Positions 10,340-24,269 of a stretch of DNA of 64,000 nucleotides are shown piece after piece. The translations under genes and the position numbers were made by a program. A model generated the notes under the pieces. That model was not told the DNA's origin, did no database searches, and saw only the letters and a program-made list of their open reading frames with translations. The DNA is from Seriola aureovittata (Eukaryota > Chordata > Actinopteri > Carangiformes > Carangidae), in assembly GCF_021018895.1 (NCBI RefSeq), contig NC_079381.1:7528001-7592000 (forward strand). Reading direction: 5' to 3'. Numbering within the stretch: position 1 is the first letter of the stretch; each line of letters starts with the position of its first letter.

Positions 10340-13300
10340 TCATTCTGATTCTTTTATTGAAAAATGGTGCATTACTTGATGTTTAATAAGTCAGTGTGCT
10401 CTAATTATATGAAGTTAGTCCCAGATGGGTCCCCTGCAATTAGCCACAAGCATATAAAGTATTGGATTGTGGATCATTTCACCAACTATTCTGTTTCCCA
10501 GGTGATTCTCATGATATGCTGTTCTATCTCTGAGTCTCTACATTACTGCATCATTAGTAAAACACAGCCACAAAGAGAAGGAAGATTTCAGGTTAATTGC
10601 AGTTAAGACATTTAGGTACGGATGTTTCATAAATTTTCATGTAATGAAAAAAAACTTGAATTGCAAAAATCTTCCATGTGCTTGTACAGGACATCAGCAA
10701 ATCCACAGACAAGGAAACTCATAGGAGAAACTGATTTGAATATTAAGCCTAGATTTGTAAATTCTTTCTATATTATTTATCAGATAATTGGCAGATTACC
10801 CTTAAATTGTAATCAATTCCAGTTTTTTCACTTTTACAGTCCATCACTGCTTTATAAAAGCCACATCATGAAATCTAAATGAAAATGCACAGCCAACTCA
10901 AAAAATAAATAACTAAAAAACCCTCAAGCTCAGCTAATGCTGAAAAATCAAAAAACGGAAATTGATAAAAAAGTTGGATATGTGAATTTCAAGCAACACC
11001 TATTAGAAATGCTTTGAATTATAACAGTAAGAGTAGTATGTAGTTAAGTTAAGGAAGCTGATTAAAACTGCTACTACTACTACTCTACTCCCCACCTACT
11101 GCACCCTCCGTTTTTCCTATGCACAAAAATTTAATCCACCACAAATGAACACCGCCACACGACCTCATCATATCACCCACTGTGAGCTGTACATGTGTGC
11201 CAACTAACTGTATGGTGTCCTGCATTTTCTCATAAAGTCATCTAGATGACAGCAACTGCCAACACCTTGTTAGCTCACTGTCTGCAACATCTACAGACCT
11301 ACAGTCTGTACTCTAGGAGTATTTAATGATTCATTTATTTATTTGCTCTGCTTTGAATAGTACCCAAATCTTCCTTCTACTATCTGAGTGCAAGTGGGTG
11401 GTTCAGCTTAACTTACTTAATATTTTAAGCACCTAATGGATCTAGAAATGTCACTCATGAAGAAACTCACTTTTATTCTTCATTCCTTCATCCAACCATT
11501 AATCCATGCACTCATTCCTTCAGGATTACTCTATATCTGCCTGAGGTAGCCATTCCAAGGTCGAGGAAATCTGCACAAGGCACCTACACCAAGATCACGT
11601 CCTGCCTGCAACACCCCTAAAAAATTTGCAGACAAATTCTGGGACACTGTGCCCTTGATGAAAGAGCTCTGGGCCAGATATCGCACTGAAAAACCCTCCA
11701 TGCTTTTTCCACATTGACTGTACATGCTCTATAGTGGCTGTTGCAGTTTTCCGTTTTTGCACAATCACCACAGCCATTCAAAAGCCCAACATGGATACAT
11801 TTCCAGAAAAGACAGATAGATAGTTCAGAATAAAATATGTGGAATAGAGCTGTAGCAGTATAACTCGGCAGTAGCATCTAATGAAGCAACCAGCTATTTC
11901 AATGAGTGAGGAACTCTCTGCAGTTCCATGGAAGCATGGAAAACAATTTGCTAAAAGTTTTATCTTGTACATCAGTACATCAAATATCATCCTCAAAATG
12001 CAGCAGATCATCTTCAGCTGCTTGGTGCTTTTAGTGCCTTGTTGAAATTGAATGTCACACTTGTCTACAGGTGATGAAGTGAGATTACTTATGTATGCCA
12101 CCTCCAATAAAATAAATATAATTTTCCCAAGCCATGTGGGAGGTAGGAAAATTACAGCATGCACAACATAATCTCTGCTATCTGTCCTGTTTTCTTTCTT
12201 TTTTTTTTCATTATTATATTTCTTGCTGCTCTCAGCGTGCTGCGTCTTATTAAGCTCCTAATTAAACTACAATTCCCACAGGAATTCATAAAGTTCAATT
12301 TAAAAAGTGAGATGTGAATCAACATCAAGAAACAACAACAATAAAAAAAATGATTATGCTGTCTTCAAGAAACTGCTTCTTTTGTTAACTCCTGACATCA
12401 TTACTGTGCTTTTCCAATCTGCAGAGCTTCTTTGTTCATCAAGCCCCGAGAGAAAAAAGTATAATAATACCAACACATTCTAATTTTATTCTGGCAGCTC
12501 ACATCAACGGTTATTTGAGACTGTCCTGTTCAGAAAAATGACAGCGTTGGTCTTTAAATAACTCGTGATTAAACTCAGTGCCGGAGCAGGAAGTTTAAAA
12601 AAATAAATTCCTCTTACCGATGCTGTAAGAATCAATTTTCTGTGCTAACAATAAATTAGTGTGTTGCTAGCACTGACGTAATCAGTAGATTATGTCGTAA
12701 AATAAGAGCATAATCAGCCAACCCTGCCATTCCCCTCATATCTGTGGAGCCTTTTAGTCACTTTTATCTGACAGCAGATGTTCCAAGTGAGGACATTCTC
12801 ATAAACCTGTAGACTAGATTCCCTGACACATGCTGAGGCTTAAGAGTCAGATATTTTTCTCAGGAGCTGGTGAAACCACCCAGAGCTAAAAAAGAGACAA
12901 AATATTGGAGTTGGATTCATGGTGGTGGATAAAAACAGAACTGAAAATGAATGTTTTATTTACACATCCAGCATGTCTGCTACATGAATGCACTCCACTT
13001 TGACTCGAGCTTGAACACGTTGCCTTGGTCCTGCGGAGCTAGCGGCAAGCACCAAAAACAAGTCAGTGCTATAAAGAAGGGTCGCTCATGTTCACGAACC
13101 CATCCTCGGTCTGATTGGCTGCCATTGAGCCGTGCACGCAGCCGCTTGCTTTGAAGGCTAACTGTAAATCCACTTTCAAGGAAACTCAGGCACTGGAGGG
13201 CTGCTGCTGGCAGATGGGCTGTGTGAAATTAAATGTTAGATGTGAGAGAAGGGGTGGGGGGATTTGTAACAGCTGAGTGACATATGCTAACAAGTTTGCT

Positions 13301-13733
13301 GGTTTCTTTAACTGTAAAGACTAGAGTTTAAATAAAACAATTTAAATAAAAACGTCTTTCTCCTTCCCTCACTGAATTGTCTCCTTCCGCCCCCACTCTT
13401 CGCACACTGAAGGAGCGAGCCAAAGAAAGAGGACCTTTCAGCGTCCTCTCACAGATTGTGTGAAACATCTCCCTCTAAGCGCAACTTTGGCAAGTGGTTT
13501 TGCTTCTCAAGGCTGGCGAAGACAGCAAAAGCCCCTATACTCCACTCTGAAGGGTCCTCCAGAAAAAACACCCTTCAGCTATTTATGCTAGAATTAAAAC
13601 AGACTGCATTATGCCTCTCGCAGGGCGATGATCACCAGAGTCATCAGTTTTGGCATTGGCCTTGAATTCCTGATGAGAAGTTGGGCGTTTTGTTTCACAC
13701 TAAAAAAAACCCATCCAGAACATTGCCTCACTT

Positions 13734-13755
13734 TATTTCAACTCAAGTTGAAATA
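13734..13755. repeat. Near-perfect palindrome, 10-bp arms
   Basis: TATTTCAACT, then CA, then AGTTGAAATA: arms are exact reverse complements around a 2-base centre. It lies inside the intron before the PHD exon. A short AAAGTAAAGTAAAGC tandem follows, so it may be the centre of a small decayed inverted-repeat element. Confidence 0.8.
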
Positions 13756-14754
13756 GTTTCACAAAAGTAAAGTAAAGCATTACAGTTGATCGGTATGATA
13801 ACTGCTGTTTATGCTAACGTTGATGCTTCTATACGATGCTTGATCTTCATCTTTCCACGAAAGAGAACATGAATCCCTGTCACAACAAGGATGGTCCGCT
13901 TTCCAATAGTTCTCAAACATTTAAAACAAATTTGCAATTTGAAAGAGTGAAACTTTCACGTTACAACAGCTGCAGTTTTAATAACTTTCATAATTAACAG
14001 TGTATCAACAAGTTGTAGCAGGTAAATATTTAATGCAACAACAGTTGATTTCACCTGCTGTACCCTAATTCTTGTCCTAAATTACTGTGACCCATACGTA
14101 AAGGAAAGAGAGTCACTGATTCTAAATGTGCTTTTCCTGCTATGACAAGTCAAAATGTCCGCCGTGAGAACATAGAAGTTGACTTTTTTTTTTGACTGGT
14201 TTTAGAACTATAACATGTAAATGCAGTGTTTTATCTGATTCTCTGGATCTAGAAACAAGGTAAGCTTATGGTTATACCTGGCATAAGAATATTTTTTTGA
14301 ATACCATGTACATCATAAATAAAGCCCCTAGTTTAATTTAATCGAAAGTAGGAAAAATTGAAACTGTTAAGTTCAGGGAACAATTGCCTTCATGAGCACA
14401 ACCAGTCATGAAACCTTTTTCGCTGTTGTTTTTCTGGAAATAACATTCATTTTTCACACGACTCCAAGTGTCTCTGACAGGATTATAACGTGTGGTGTTT
14501 GGCTAATTCCCATAATAGGCAGTCAAGAAGAGCTTCTTTTTTTTAAAGGCAACAACAAGCAAATAAATGAGTCCCTGAAGAGGCATGACATAAATCAACC
14601 AGAAGAACAACCTATGAATAGTTTCATGAAATTAAATTAGATTTAGTAATTGAGGTTTATGTATAAAATCATGAAAAAAAACACGACTCAATAAACTTTG
14701 TTCTCTGTAGCACCTTTTGTCATGTCCATGATGCCAAATGCAAAGACTACTTTA

Positions 14755-15141
<387 letters not shown>

Positions 15142-16796
15142 CTAACATGTGCTCTTTGTAAGTCTTTGTCTGACTTCCCTGTACACTCCATTTATAGGCC
15201 ATATACACTCAGATGTCAAGGCAGGGAAAATGACTGCAGGATGCTTAACTGGTTTTCCATACGAAGACACTGTCAGTTTTTATCCTTGCTATGCTGTTTT
15301 TTTTTTTTTTTTTTAATCTCTATTCCAGTGCTCCTACACCAGCTTCAGGGCTGTAGTAACATCACAGATGAGACCATGTCAAATTTAGTTTTTTCATCAC
15401 AGCTTATCTTTTAGTCACAGCTTATCTCTTGTGACCTGATGACCTAGTTTACATCAACAATCCTGCATCAAAGCTCCAGTCAAAATAACTCTGGAGAGGG
15501 TCATTCATCGACTTCTAAGATGTGGTCATTTCTCTAAAAATCAAGCCTAACATCTAGAGTGACCCAGCAGGCTTCAGTTTTAATAATCCCCCACATAACA
15601 AACAACATACTGACGTTTGCTGTTCTTAAACTAAGTGTAGACAGTTGTTGTTGTTGAACTCTTGGCCAAAATATTGAAGTAAAGGAAAGGTCATGGGATC
15701 AATTAAATCCAGAGGGTTCATCGCCATGGGAGCATGATTGTGCTCAGTGACCTTCCTTGCAGTCTACCCACTGAAGTGTGAGACATCTTGTGTTCACAGC
15801 TGACATTCTAGCCTGGTAGTAGTGCAAGGGTAAAGCTCGCTGAGTGTAAAATAAGACTAAGATAAAATCCACTACAATAAAATAAATAGACAACTCAATA
15901 TAATATGTTTTAATATTAAGATGACATCCAGGTTTTTACATCGACACACTAAGGTATGAATGAAAGTAAGATCATGGAGAAATGATGCAATGTCTAAAAA
16001 AAAAAATATGTGGGGAACAAAAGAATAGGCCCAAAATTGACCCTTGAGGTACACCATACTTGACAGGAGAGAATAAAGAGACGGTTGCTAATGGAACAGA
16101 ACTGCTACAGAACTTTCAATGTGACAGAAATCAATTTCAACCAATTCACTGCCAAATAAACCCACTCACCAAAGGCATTAGCCTGCTGGCAAATCATCCC
16201 ATAATATTGCCTTACTCACTGTGGTCTAGCAAGGCCATGGATTAGTAATTAGCTTGCGACAGCAAATCTTTCCTATTTCCTACAAAATTCTGATATACTG
16301 TATCTATAATTATTGCAAGGTAGACGCTTTTATATCTGTGCCTCTTGTTAAAGTGCACCACTGGCAGAACAGACAAGCTGCCATGCGTTGTTTACTCTTT
16401 ACAAAACAGAAAACCTAATGGTGTCAAGTGCTCCTGTGAACTCCGTCCCCTGTTAGTCAGCGTCGCCCTGGATGGGGTCACCTCTGGGAGCCTGCCCACA
16501 AGATGCTCGCTGTGAAGAGCCCTCGCATACAAAAACAACACATCTCCCAAACAACTCATACTGTCTCACCTTCAACAAGGGTGTTTAGAAAAAAGCGTAA
16601 CAGTTCCATTATAGCTTGGCCGAATTGCTTTATCATAACGTGTAACTTGTGGGAGGAAAAGACATAATGTACTGCTCTTGCCATGGAAATTCTTTGACAT
16701 CTATTTAATCCCAGGATTTGGGGATTTATAGTGTGTTTTAATATTCTTTAATGTATGTATGATTCAATGACATATACTATGATCATCATGCTATAC

Positions 16797-17222
16797 CTGC
16801 TCTTTCTTTTCCAGCTCCACCTCTACAGGCTGGTCGTCATCGGCTTCCCTTTTGGGCCGCACGAAAGCAGGCGGTGTGAGCTGATGGGTCTTGTCAAGAT
16901 CTTCGGGCTCCACTCCCTTCCCATCCCGTAACCTGGACCAGGCCTCCTGGTTGACCTTACACTCGTCCCTCGATGGAGCTGAGGCCTGCTGGGAGGTGGA
17001 CGGACCTGCGCTATTGTCTGTGTCCTCTTTCTCCGACTCCTCTGTATTCTTCTCCTCAGGGTTGGCTGAAGTTTTGGCAGGCCCGTCAGCTTCCTCCGCT
17101 TCTCCGTCTGCCTGTTTGGCTGGAGGAGGGCGATCCTTAAGGCCAGCCTGGAAGGCGGAGACGACGGCGTTGCATTTCTGCACCTTCTCCACCTGCTGCT
17201 TCTTTGACATGAGCACTCCCAT
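16797..17222 (-). CDS. phf24: phf24 first coding exon (start codon)
   Basis: The coding part is 426 nt, 142 codons. The exon's acceptor CTGTCTGCAG ends at 17225, only two bases before the ATG at 17222-17220, so almost all of the 5' UTR lies in an upstream exon. The donor is CAG|GTATAG at 16796. The start MGVLMSKKQQVEKVQK matches the mammalian MGVLMSKRQTVEQVQK, which rules out the in-frame upstream ATG at 17246, because that lies in the intron before the acceptor. The middle (about residues 40-95) is acidic, Ser/Glu-rich and low-complexity, and differs from mammals. The end, AWSRLRDGKGVEPEDLDKTH then LTPPAFVRPKR, is conserved. Gly2/Ser6 suggest N-myristoylation. Confidence 0.95.
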
Positions 17223-17424
17223 GGCTGCAGACAGATGGTGAGACAAAGAAACAAAGAACAGTTACACAAGTGTGCTGCATTTGCAATTCATCATAACAAT
17301 CACCTACAACAGCACAGCTATTATCCAAGATTAAAGCTCCTGAAAACTAGGTTTCAAATTATAAGCATTTCAATATGTAGTTAAATATTCATAACTTAAC
17401 AAGCAGGGAGATTATTTCATATAT

Positions 17425-17560
17425 TTCTCCCTTCTGATTGGTGTATGCAAGTAAATGACATCAGTTCTTTCTGACTAAGCTCCGCCCACTTCAAACTAGT
17501 AAGAAATACACAGAGAAAAACATAAAATCGCATGTGAAATAACCTTTAACCTTTAAAGAA
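17425..17560 (+). repeat. Dispersed repeat family, copy 1
   Basis: It contains CTGATTGGTGTATG, ATGACATCA, CTAAGCTCCGCCCACTTCAA and ACTAGTAAGAA. The same blocks in the same order occur at 41005-41107 (CTGATTGGTGCATG, GTGACATCACA, CTAAGCCCCAACCATTTCAA, ACCAGTAAGAA), where a T run splits the middle. Confidence 0.75.
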
Positions 17561-19267
17561 CAACTTTAGCATCTTTTTTCCCAGCTGAAACTGATAACTG
17601 TGACAGTGACTTCACCCACCCACCCCCACTTTCCCCCTGCCACTTATGCATAGTGCATACATATATGGTGGTACTTCCCAGTCAAAAGGATGTGTACTGA
17701 CAAGATCAGTCATTTGAAGAATGACTCGAAACTCAGGGTACAGAGATTTAAAGAGGAGCTGACAGAGGTATACACTATGGCAGTGGCAGTAAACCCACTG
17801 AAGAGCCCTCTGGTGCAATCGTAATTTTCTTGTAAGGGATGGAGGAATAAAATCAGGACACTGTGAGAACTCTCTGCAGTCAAGCACAGAGATGAGATCA
17901 TCAACCGCTGAAAACATTCACTCTCCTTGCACATCTGATCTTGTTTTTTACTGATTGTGCTTACGTTTCCTGCACACCCTGAACAGCTCGGTCTCTCCAA
18001 ATCTCCCACATCTCTTTCTATCAGCAGCAACGTCCCTGAACTCCCCTCCTTATTATTAATAAAGCCTGCCCATCTGCTCCTGGCTCACTGCTCCTATTTC
18101 ATATAGTAGTTCAATCCACATGAAGATGTGGATATTTGGGGGTGCAGACTAAGAAAGCAGGCCCCAGGAGTTTGCATATCTTCATATACAGCAAGCAAGA
18201 GAGCGTGTCTACAATGCCTCCACATGCAAAGTAAGGGACACTGTACATATCGATGCAGAAATCTATACCTTGTTTTATGTGTCTGTGGTTCTAGGCAGCT
18301 CGTCATGTAAAAGATGACGTTGATCTGAACAGCAATAAATAACTGCTCATCAACGCTGTGAAAAAAATCCAAAGCTGAACATAGCGACTGCCAGACAAAA
18401 AAATCATGATTTGTGAAGGTTTGGAAAATGTATCTCCATCATCTTGACATATGGATGAAGATAAATAATAAATCAATAACAGAATAAATAACAGACAACT
18501 CCCTACAGTTCAAATTACCTCACACAGCCTGTAAATAACATGCTGCTACTGGCCAGCAATCCAATCATTTTCTACAGAGTTGAGAAATTGAATACACATA
18601 TTTTCTTATTCACTCTAGTGGTATCAAGCCATGCAGGTAGTTGTGGTTTCATTAGTCCAGATTTACAGATATCCGTCTCTGAGGTCTATGCCTTCAACCC
18701 AAGTGAAATGTAGGTGAAGGGAATTTCAACTGTGCCGCTCGCAGCAATGATGAAGGACAACTTAGAAAGTCAAACAGCAATGTTTCTTTCCAGAAATAAT
18801 GTCCCAGTTATTTTTGGAAGCTCCACAGTGTCCACTGTGAACAGTTTTCATTGGAACCGCCGCTGCTGTTTACCGTCGACAGATTCTTGGTGCTTTGAGC
18901 AGCAAAGCAAATTCCATTCACCTCCACTGTATATTCAGCGTCATGTATCACAGACTGTCCTATATTCCTAACCACATTACCTAAATTGTTCAGGGATTCA
19001 TGCTTGTGTGACCTTCTGCCCAAAGGTCACCCTCCTCAACCTGTGGAGCGACAAGAATCACCATCTGCTTTAGGTCCATGATTATTTCAGGAGGCCAGAT
19101 TTTGCTCAGGAAGAGAATAACCTGCGAGCATGTATATATGTATACGACATGCCTTTTTTTAATGGTCCCACAGTGGGATACACACACATGGCATCAATCG
19201 CCACAACTTGCTTAGCTCAGTCAAGCCTGGCATTGCTTGTCTTCACCTCCGACTGTTCACAAAATGA

Positions 19268-19326
19268 AAAGACTCGAGGTAAGATAAGGTAAGATCAGCG
19301 TCATTCATCCCAGAGGAGAAAATGAA
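19268..19326 (+). repeat. LINE-tail-like AAGATAAG repeat
   Basis: It reads GGTAAGATAAGGTAAGATCA, then CATCCCAGAGGAGAAAATGA. This resembles the 3' tail with tandem AAGATAAG and ATTGATCCCAGAGGGAAATT seen at the end of many fish non-LTR elements (memory). Only the tail is visible. Confidence 0.5.
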
Positions 19327-20939
19327 CTTCCCTCCCTGCCAACATCTTTAGGCTGCTGAAAGACCAAGGTAATTTGATTTTTGACAGTGTTACTGTGAAA
19401 GTTATTGTTTGATTTTGGCAATAAAAAAAAGCATGGTCTATCAATTCACAATATAAAGATGAAATAAGTTATTTATTACGAGACGTAATCTTGACGAAAT
19501 CGTGACTGATATGGATTTTTGTGAAAACTGTCGCACTAGAAATGTTCAAAAGACATGACTCTTTTCTTTTTGTGCCACAATCTGCAAAAAGTAATAACGC
19601 GATTGCAGTGATTGCATAACGCACTGTAAGATGTGGTACAACGTGCACTGACTTAGCTCTCATTTCCACTTAAGTGAGATGCAACCGTGAATTCTATTAT
19701 TGAAAAAAAGGCACCGTGGTGGATTCAAGTTGATTACATGGTACTTATGGGACATGTGTCTTGGCTCTGAAATGCAATCCCATCCATCCATCCACGCTCC
19801 ACGTAAGTGCTTGTGTGAAATTCAATCGCATTTATTTGACGTGAAATGGGAGTCATTCCCTCTCTCTTCCTCCCAGGCTGTGTCTAATAGCCAGCAAGGC
19901 CTTATGTTCTCAGGCTGCTGGTGGACTTATGCTCCATAGACTCCAGACGATACAACGCTCATTTGTATCATCCACTGCTTTCATACATTTTAACCACCCA
20001 AACGAAAACACACACACACACGGTGAAAGTCCATGTCAGCTCAGTTAAAACAAATCATAAGCAAAGTGAGACTATATTGATCATTACACTGAATATCTCT
20101 TCTGCCTAGCATCTCTCTAAAGGGAGGTCAAAGGTCAAGGTAGCTGAAGCATAGCACTCCTGCAGCTGGTAAGTGTCCCCTCTGACTAATTTTATTGAAT
20201 CGTGTTTTGAGTATGTCATATGTCCACGCTGGTAAAATGTCAAAATGAAGCACACTCCAAAATGCCAACTACTTACTAAAATGGCTCGAGTGTGTTGTTG
20301 ATGCACTGTATTGTTCCGCACAAGAAGGGGTGCTCAGAGTCGGACGAAAAGTGAACAATTAGCAGGCTGATGGTGAAATGCCTTCAGTTAGTGGTTAGAA
20401 AACAAGAAATGAACTTGAAAAATCATAGAGGCAACTGCTTTTATGAAATTCCTGTAAACTTATAACCAAGCCTTGCTCTGTGGTCTCTCCTCCTCAAGGA
20501 CAAGCACTTCATTAAATGGTCAATCTTCCTCGTAACGACCCCTCCTGCAGTCTGATGAATGACAGCGACACGCCGAGAATATACAATGATTAAAATACAC
20601 ATATGTAGGCCCTGTGGAATACTGGCTAGACTGTTTTCCTAAGTGCTGGAATGACAATCAGCTCAGTGGGTTGTCTTTTAGCACAGATGGGCTTAAGCTG
20701 AAATGCTCTGTTCCATTATTTTGATGCAGGAGTAGTTCTGGATTTTGGATGACAGAGAAAAGAGGAACGGGGACATTGCGGTACCTGTATGTGGTAGATA
20801 ACCACTTCATTTTGAGCATTTCCATTCAGGTTTCTCCATGTGTAAATGGAAAATGTGCATAAAAACTGGTGGGACGCACTTATTTATGCAGACATGCAAT
20901 GTAGTACAGCAAAAAACTGTCTGTGCAGCCTCTGTCCGC

Positions 20940-21290
20940 ACCGGGGCTGAACAACATGCGATAAAAAAAAAATCTTATTATGATTATTTTGACAGATATT
21001 GCGAGTGCAATATGAGTCACAATTATAGTGGGAATTGTAATTTTTGCATTTCACTTTCACTGAAAAAAAAATCACATAATGTGATTTTTCCTGGGGTCTG
21101 AACCAACCAAGCATGTTCCCTTACGTCTGGAGAATATGATTCATAGGCCAAGGTCATCTCTGTAACAACACGTTGCTTCATATATGGTATGTTGTGACAC
21201 ATTTTACCTTGATCAAAAAATTTCAGCCTCTGTGATTTGGATATTGCACTTGATTCAAAAATAGTTTGATTAATTGTTCAGCCCTAGTCC
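20940..21290 (+). repeat. Probable fish repeat with palindromic core
   Basis: It includes GATTATTTTGACAGATATTG, an 11-bp-arm palindrome at 21067-21089 (AAAAATCACAT, A, ATGTGATTTTT) and the ending GATTAATTGTTCAGCCCTAG, a phrase I recognise from dispersed fish elements. Boundaries are approximate. Confidence 0.55.
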
Positions 21291-24269
21291 ACCAAGTCAG
21301 GGCCTCCCAACACGGTGTAAGATGCCCCATGTTTAACAAGATAAGCAAGAAAAGGAGAAAGTATTTCTCTGCACTAGCCTTGCCCCCCTCTTCCATTCAA
21401 ACAGATCTCCATCTGTCCAGAAACTGGTTTGTCCAATCACAACCATTTATCTTAAATGTGTCGATGACTGAGACAGGAGTGTTGCTGAAGCATTTTCGTG
21501 AACAACCGAGGTGGATGCCGCTGATGTTGGGAGGTTGAATGAATCTACTATTGCGACTATTGAACAAACTGGACAGTATATTTTTTTTCTAAAAGAAGAA
21601 CTACTGCACTTACATTTTTCAGTCACTCTGTGCTCTGATTGGTCGCTCTGCGTCCATTGAAAATGAAACCATGGAACTCGTAAATGAACTCAGAGGTTCC
21701 ACACGCTTTCACAAATGCAAACTGGTCTGGCGACACCAGGCTACTCTGGTACATGAAATATCTTTATTTTTTTAAAGCGTACTTTTTCTTATGAAATTGT
21801 GATGTCATGAGAAGTAGTGTAATGGTGGGAAGATACATTCCCTTCTGGTGGCTGCAGCATGTACTACAACCCATCCCCCCCCTGGCTTTCAACAAAAGAC
21901 TACAAAACCCATAGTCAGCAGGGCAACCAGAACAATGGTTGCTGCCCAGTGAAATAATATGAGCTGATTCCTGCAGTGAGGGAAAAGAAAAGTTGAAGAG
22001 AGACAGTATATAAGAGGCTGAGAAAAGAGTGAGTGGATCAGACCTTTTGTTACAACAATAAGACAGAGAAATAGTTTTTATTTAGACCTGTTTTTTTGAT
22101 CTTCAGGCTCAACAGAATTGAGTTGGCCTGTTTTGAGAAGACTGAATCTACTGAATTTAAGTTGAAAAACAACGCCTCGCTGTCTTTATTTCCTGCATCC
22201 CCGCCTCAAAACTTCAAGAGAAAAGCTCCCTACCTCACAAGACATCACAACATATACAGTTTCATCTTCCTCAGACTCAGAAACAAACAAATGAAACATT
22301 TTAACAAGGTAGCAGCACTCTGCGGTCGACATTCACACTCTTGAGGTCATGAATAGCCCCTGAATTGGCTATAAAGGATCGCAAACCAGAGAGATTAGGA
22401 AGCAGTGATCAAAACTACTGAGGGAAAAAAGGCGGGGCAGTCACCTGCCTGTTTGCTTAAAAAAAGAGGTGGGCTGTAGAAAAACAGAATAGATATAAGA
22501 AGAAGGAAATCAGGCTAGGGAGACTGGAGGATATTGACAACATAGCAGACAATGACCAACCTCACAACAAGGCAAACAAGGCAAACAAAAAAAACTCCCA
22601 ATAGCATTAGCTTGGATATGATTTGAAACACTTGAATATGTAAAAATCTTCTTACCAGACGCCTGAACAGCTCATGCATGGACTGTCGATGAGAGGAAGT
22701 GGTGATCACAATACAGGATGGTACACTGATTATTATAGCGACTTAATTATCCACTGAAGTGACCTTCCCACTCGGGCTCAGAGCAGCGCTGGCGCAGACA
22801 TTAGACAGTGACAGCCTTTAGATGCCAAAGATGCCTGCGATGGATCGGCTTGTAAACTGCTGCTTCTTTCACATGAACCCAAGGGAGAATTAAAATTTAA
22901 AAAAAAAACTTTGAAAGCTTCTGCATGCTTAAAGGGAAGGATTAAAATAATGACATGGTTGATATATTGTGGTTAGATGCTGCTACCACAGCTGGATCCT
23001 CAATTACTGTGCAGTGCTGATAATGGACTCAGCCATTTTAAATGAGATAATCAACAATAAAGAAATTGTTCCTTAATGGCCAGCAAAGTGAGTCGGCTTC
23101 ATAAACAGCAGGGAGAAAAATAAGAAACAATAACGATAAACTAAGTGCTATTACAAGCCCCAAGGTCTTCGTACACTCCATCACTTCAATGTCAGCAGGA
23201 AATAGCATGAATATCATTTCAATATCCATTGAAAGGCAAACACTCATAACTCTAAGTCCAAATCTCATTTCTCAATTATAGAGCAAAATATATGGAGAGA
23301 AGAAAATAAAAAACACTGGCTGTTTACCTGCATTATTAATAAATTCCATCCCTCAACTCATTTCTCAAAACAATTCAATAACAGCTTGTAATGGAAATCT
23401 ACACTCATGTACTGTATGTAGCAAGACATTATATGACGCCAGAGGGAAAATGAAGACAGGGTGCTGGAGAAGCATGTACCTCTCAGCATTTGCATCCTTC
23501 AAACAGAGCTGGGAATGAAGCCACTACTGATGAGGAAAATATCTGAGCGAGCAGAAGACCTTGTCATTTTCAGGTTAACTTATGAATTTTAAATGAGGGC
23601 TTTGTGTTTTTTTCTTTCCCCCTCCCTTTTACAAGTCGATTCTGACACAAGTGGGTCAGTGCATGGCTTTGATACCTCAGTGTATTAGATAGCGCTGAGT
23701 AACCTGCCACTTGGTTTCTTCGCAAGTCTGAGATCCTACAGCTTCTGACCACAGGCCTGTCAAACTGCTCAACCCTTTTCCTGCCTGACTGACAGCGACA
23801 TTTGTGCAGCCTGCCACCTGCGTGCGCTTCATACTCACAAAAGACAAAGGTGATGTATTTGTCTTTCATCCGTGAAAGCTTGCCAGTACAAAAAATAAAC
23901 AAAATAGATGAATAATTTTTGAAGAGGGTGCGTATAAATCCATGCCAATCAAACTGTTTATTACAACTTGGCTCTATGTGTAGCTTCGGTCATGATTCCT
24001 CTCCACGATAATTACATACCCACCAGGTTAATTGCTGTGATCCGGGAGCGCGATGATAATGCAAAAGAAAAAAAAAGAAAAATGATCCTGAAGGTTAGAT
24101 AATGTCATGTGGAAGACAAAATCAAAGCAGACCAATGTTGTAAACATCCACCATAGGTTGAAAACAGAGAGTATCACCTCGTAACGCTCAGGAATTAGGA
24201 ATTACAGATGTGTGAAGCCTAGCTTCACTGAGGACGGGACCTTGGCATGCTAATGTTAAGCTAGCTGTT

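Noticed and set aside
17223..17246. Upstream in-frame ATG (MSHHLSAA extension) of phf24
   Set aside because: It lies before the CTGTCTGCAG acceptor, so it is intronic. The family starts at MGVLMSK.
16823..17269. 148-codon minus-strand frame over the phf24 start exon
   Set aside because: Out-of-frame shadow of the real exon; the real frame matches PHF24 at both ends.
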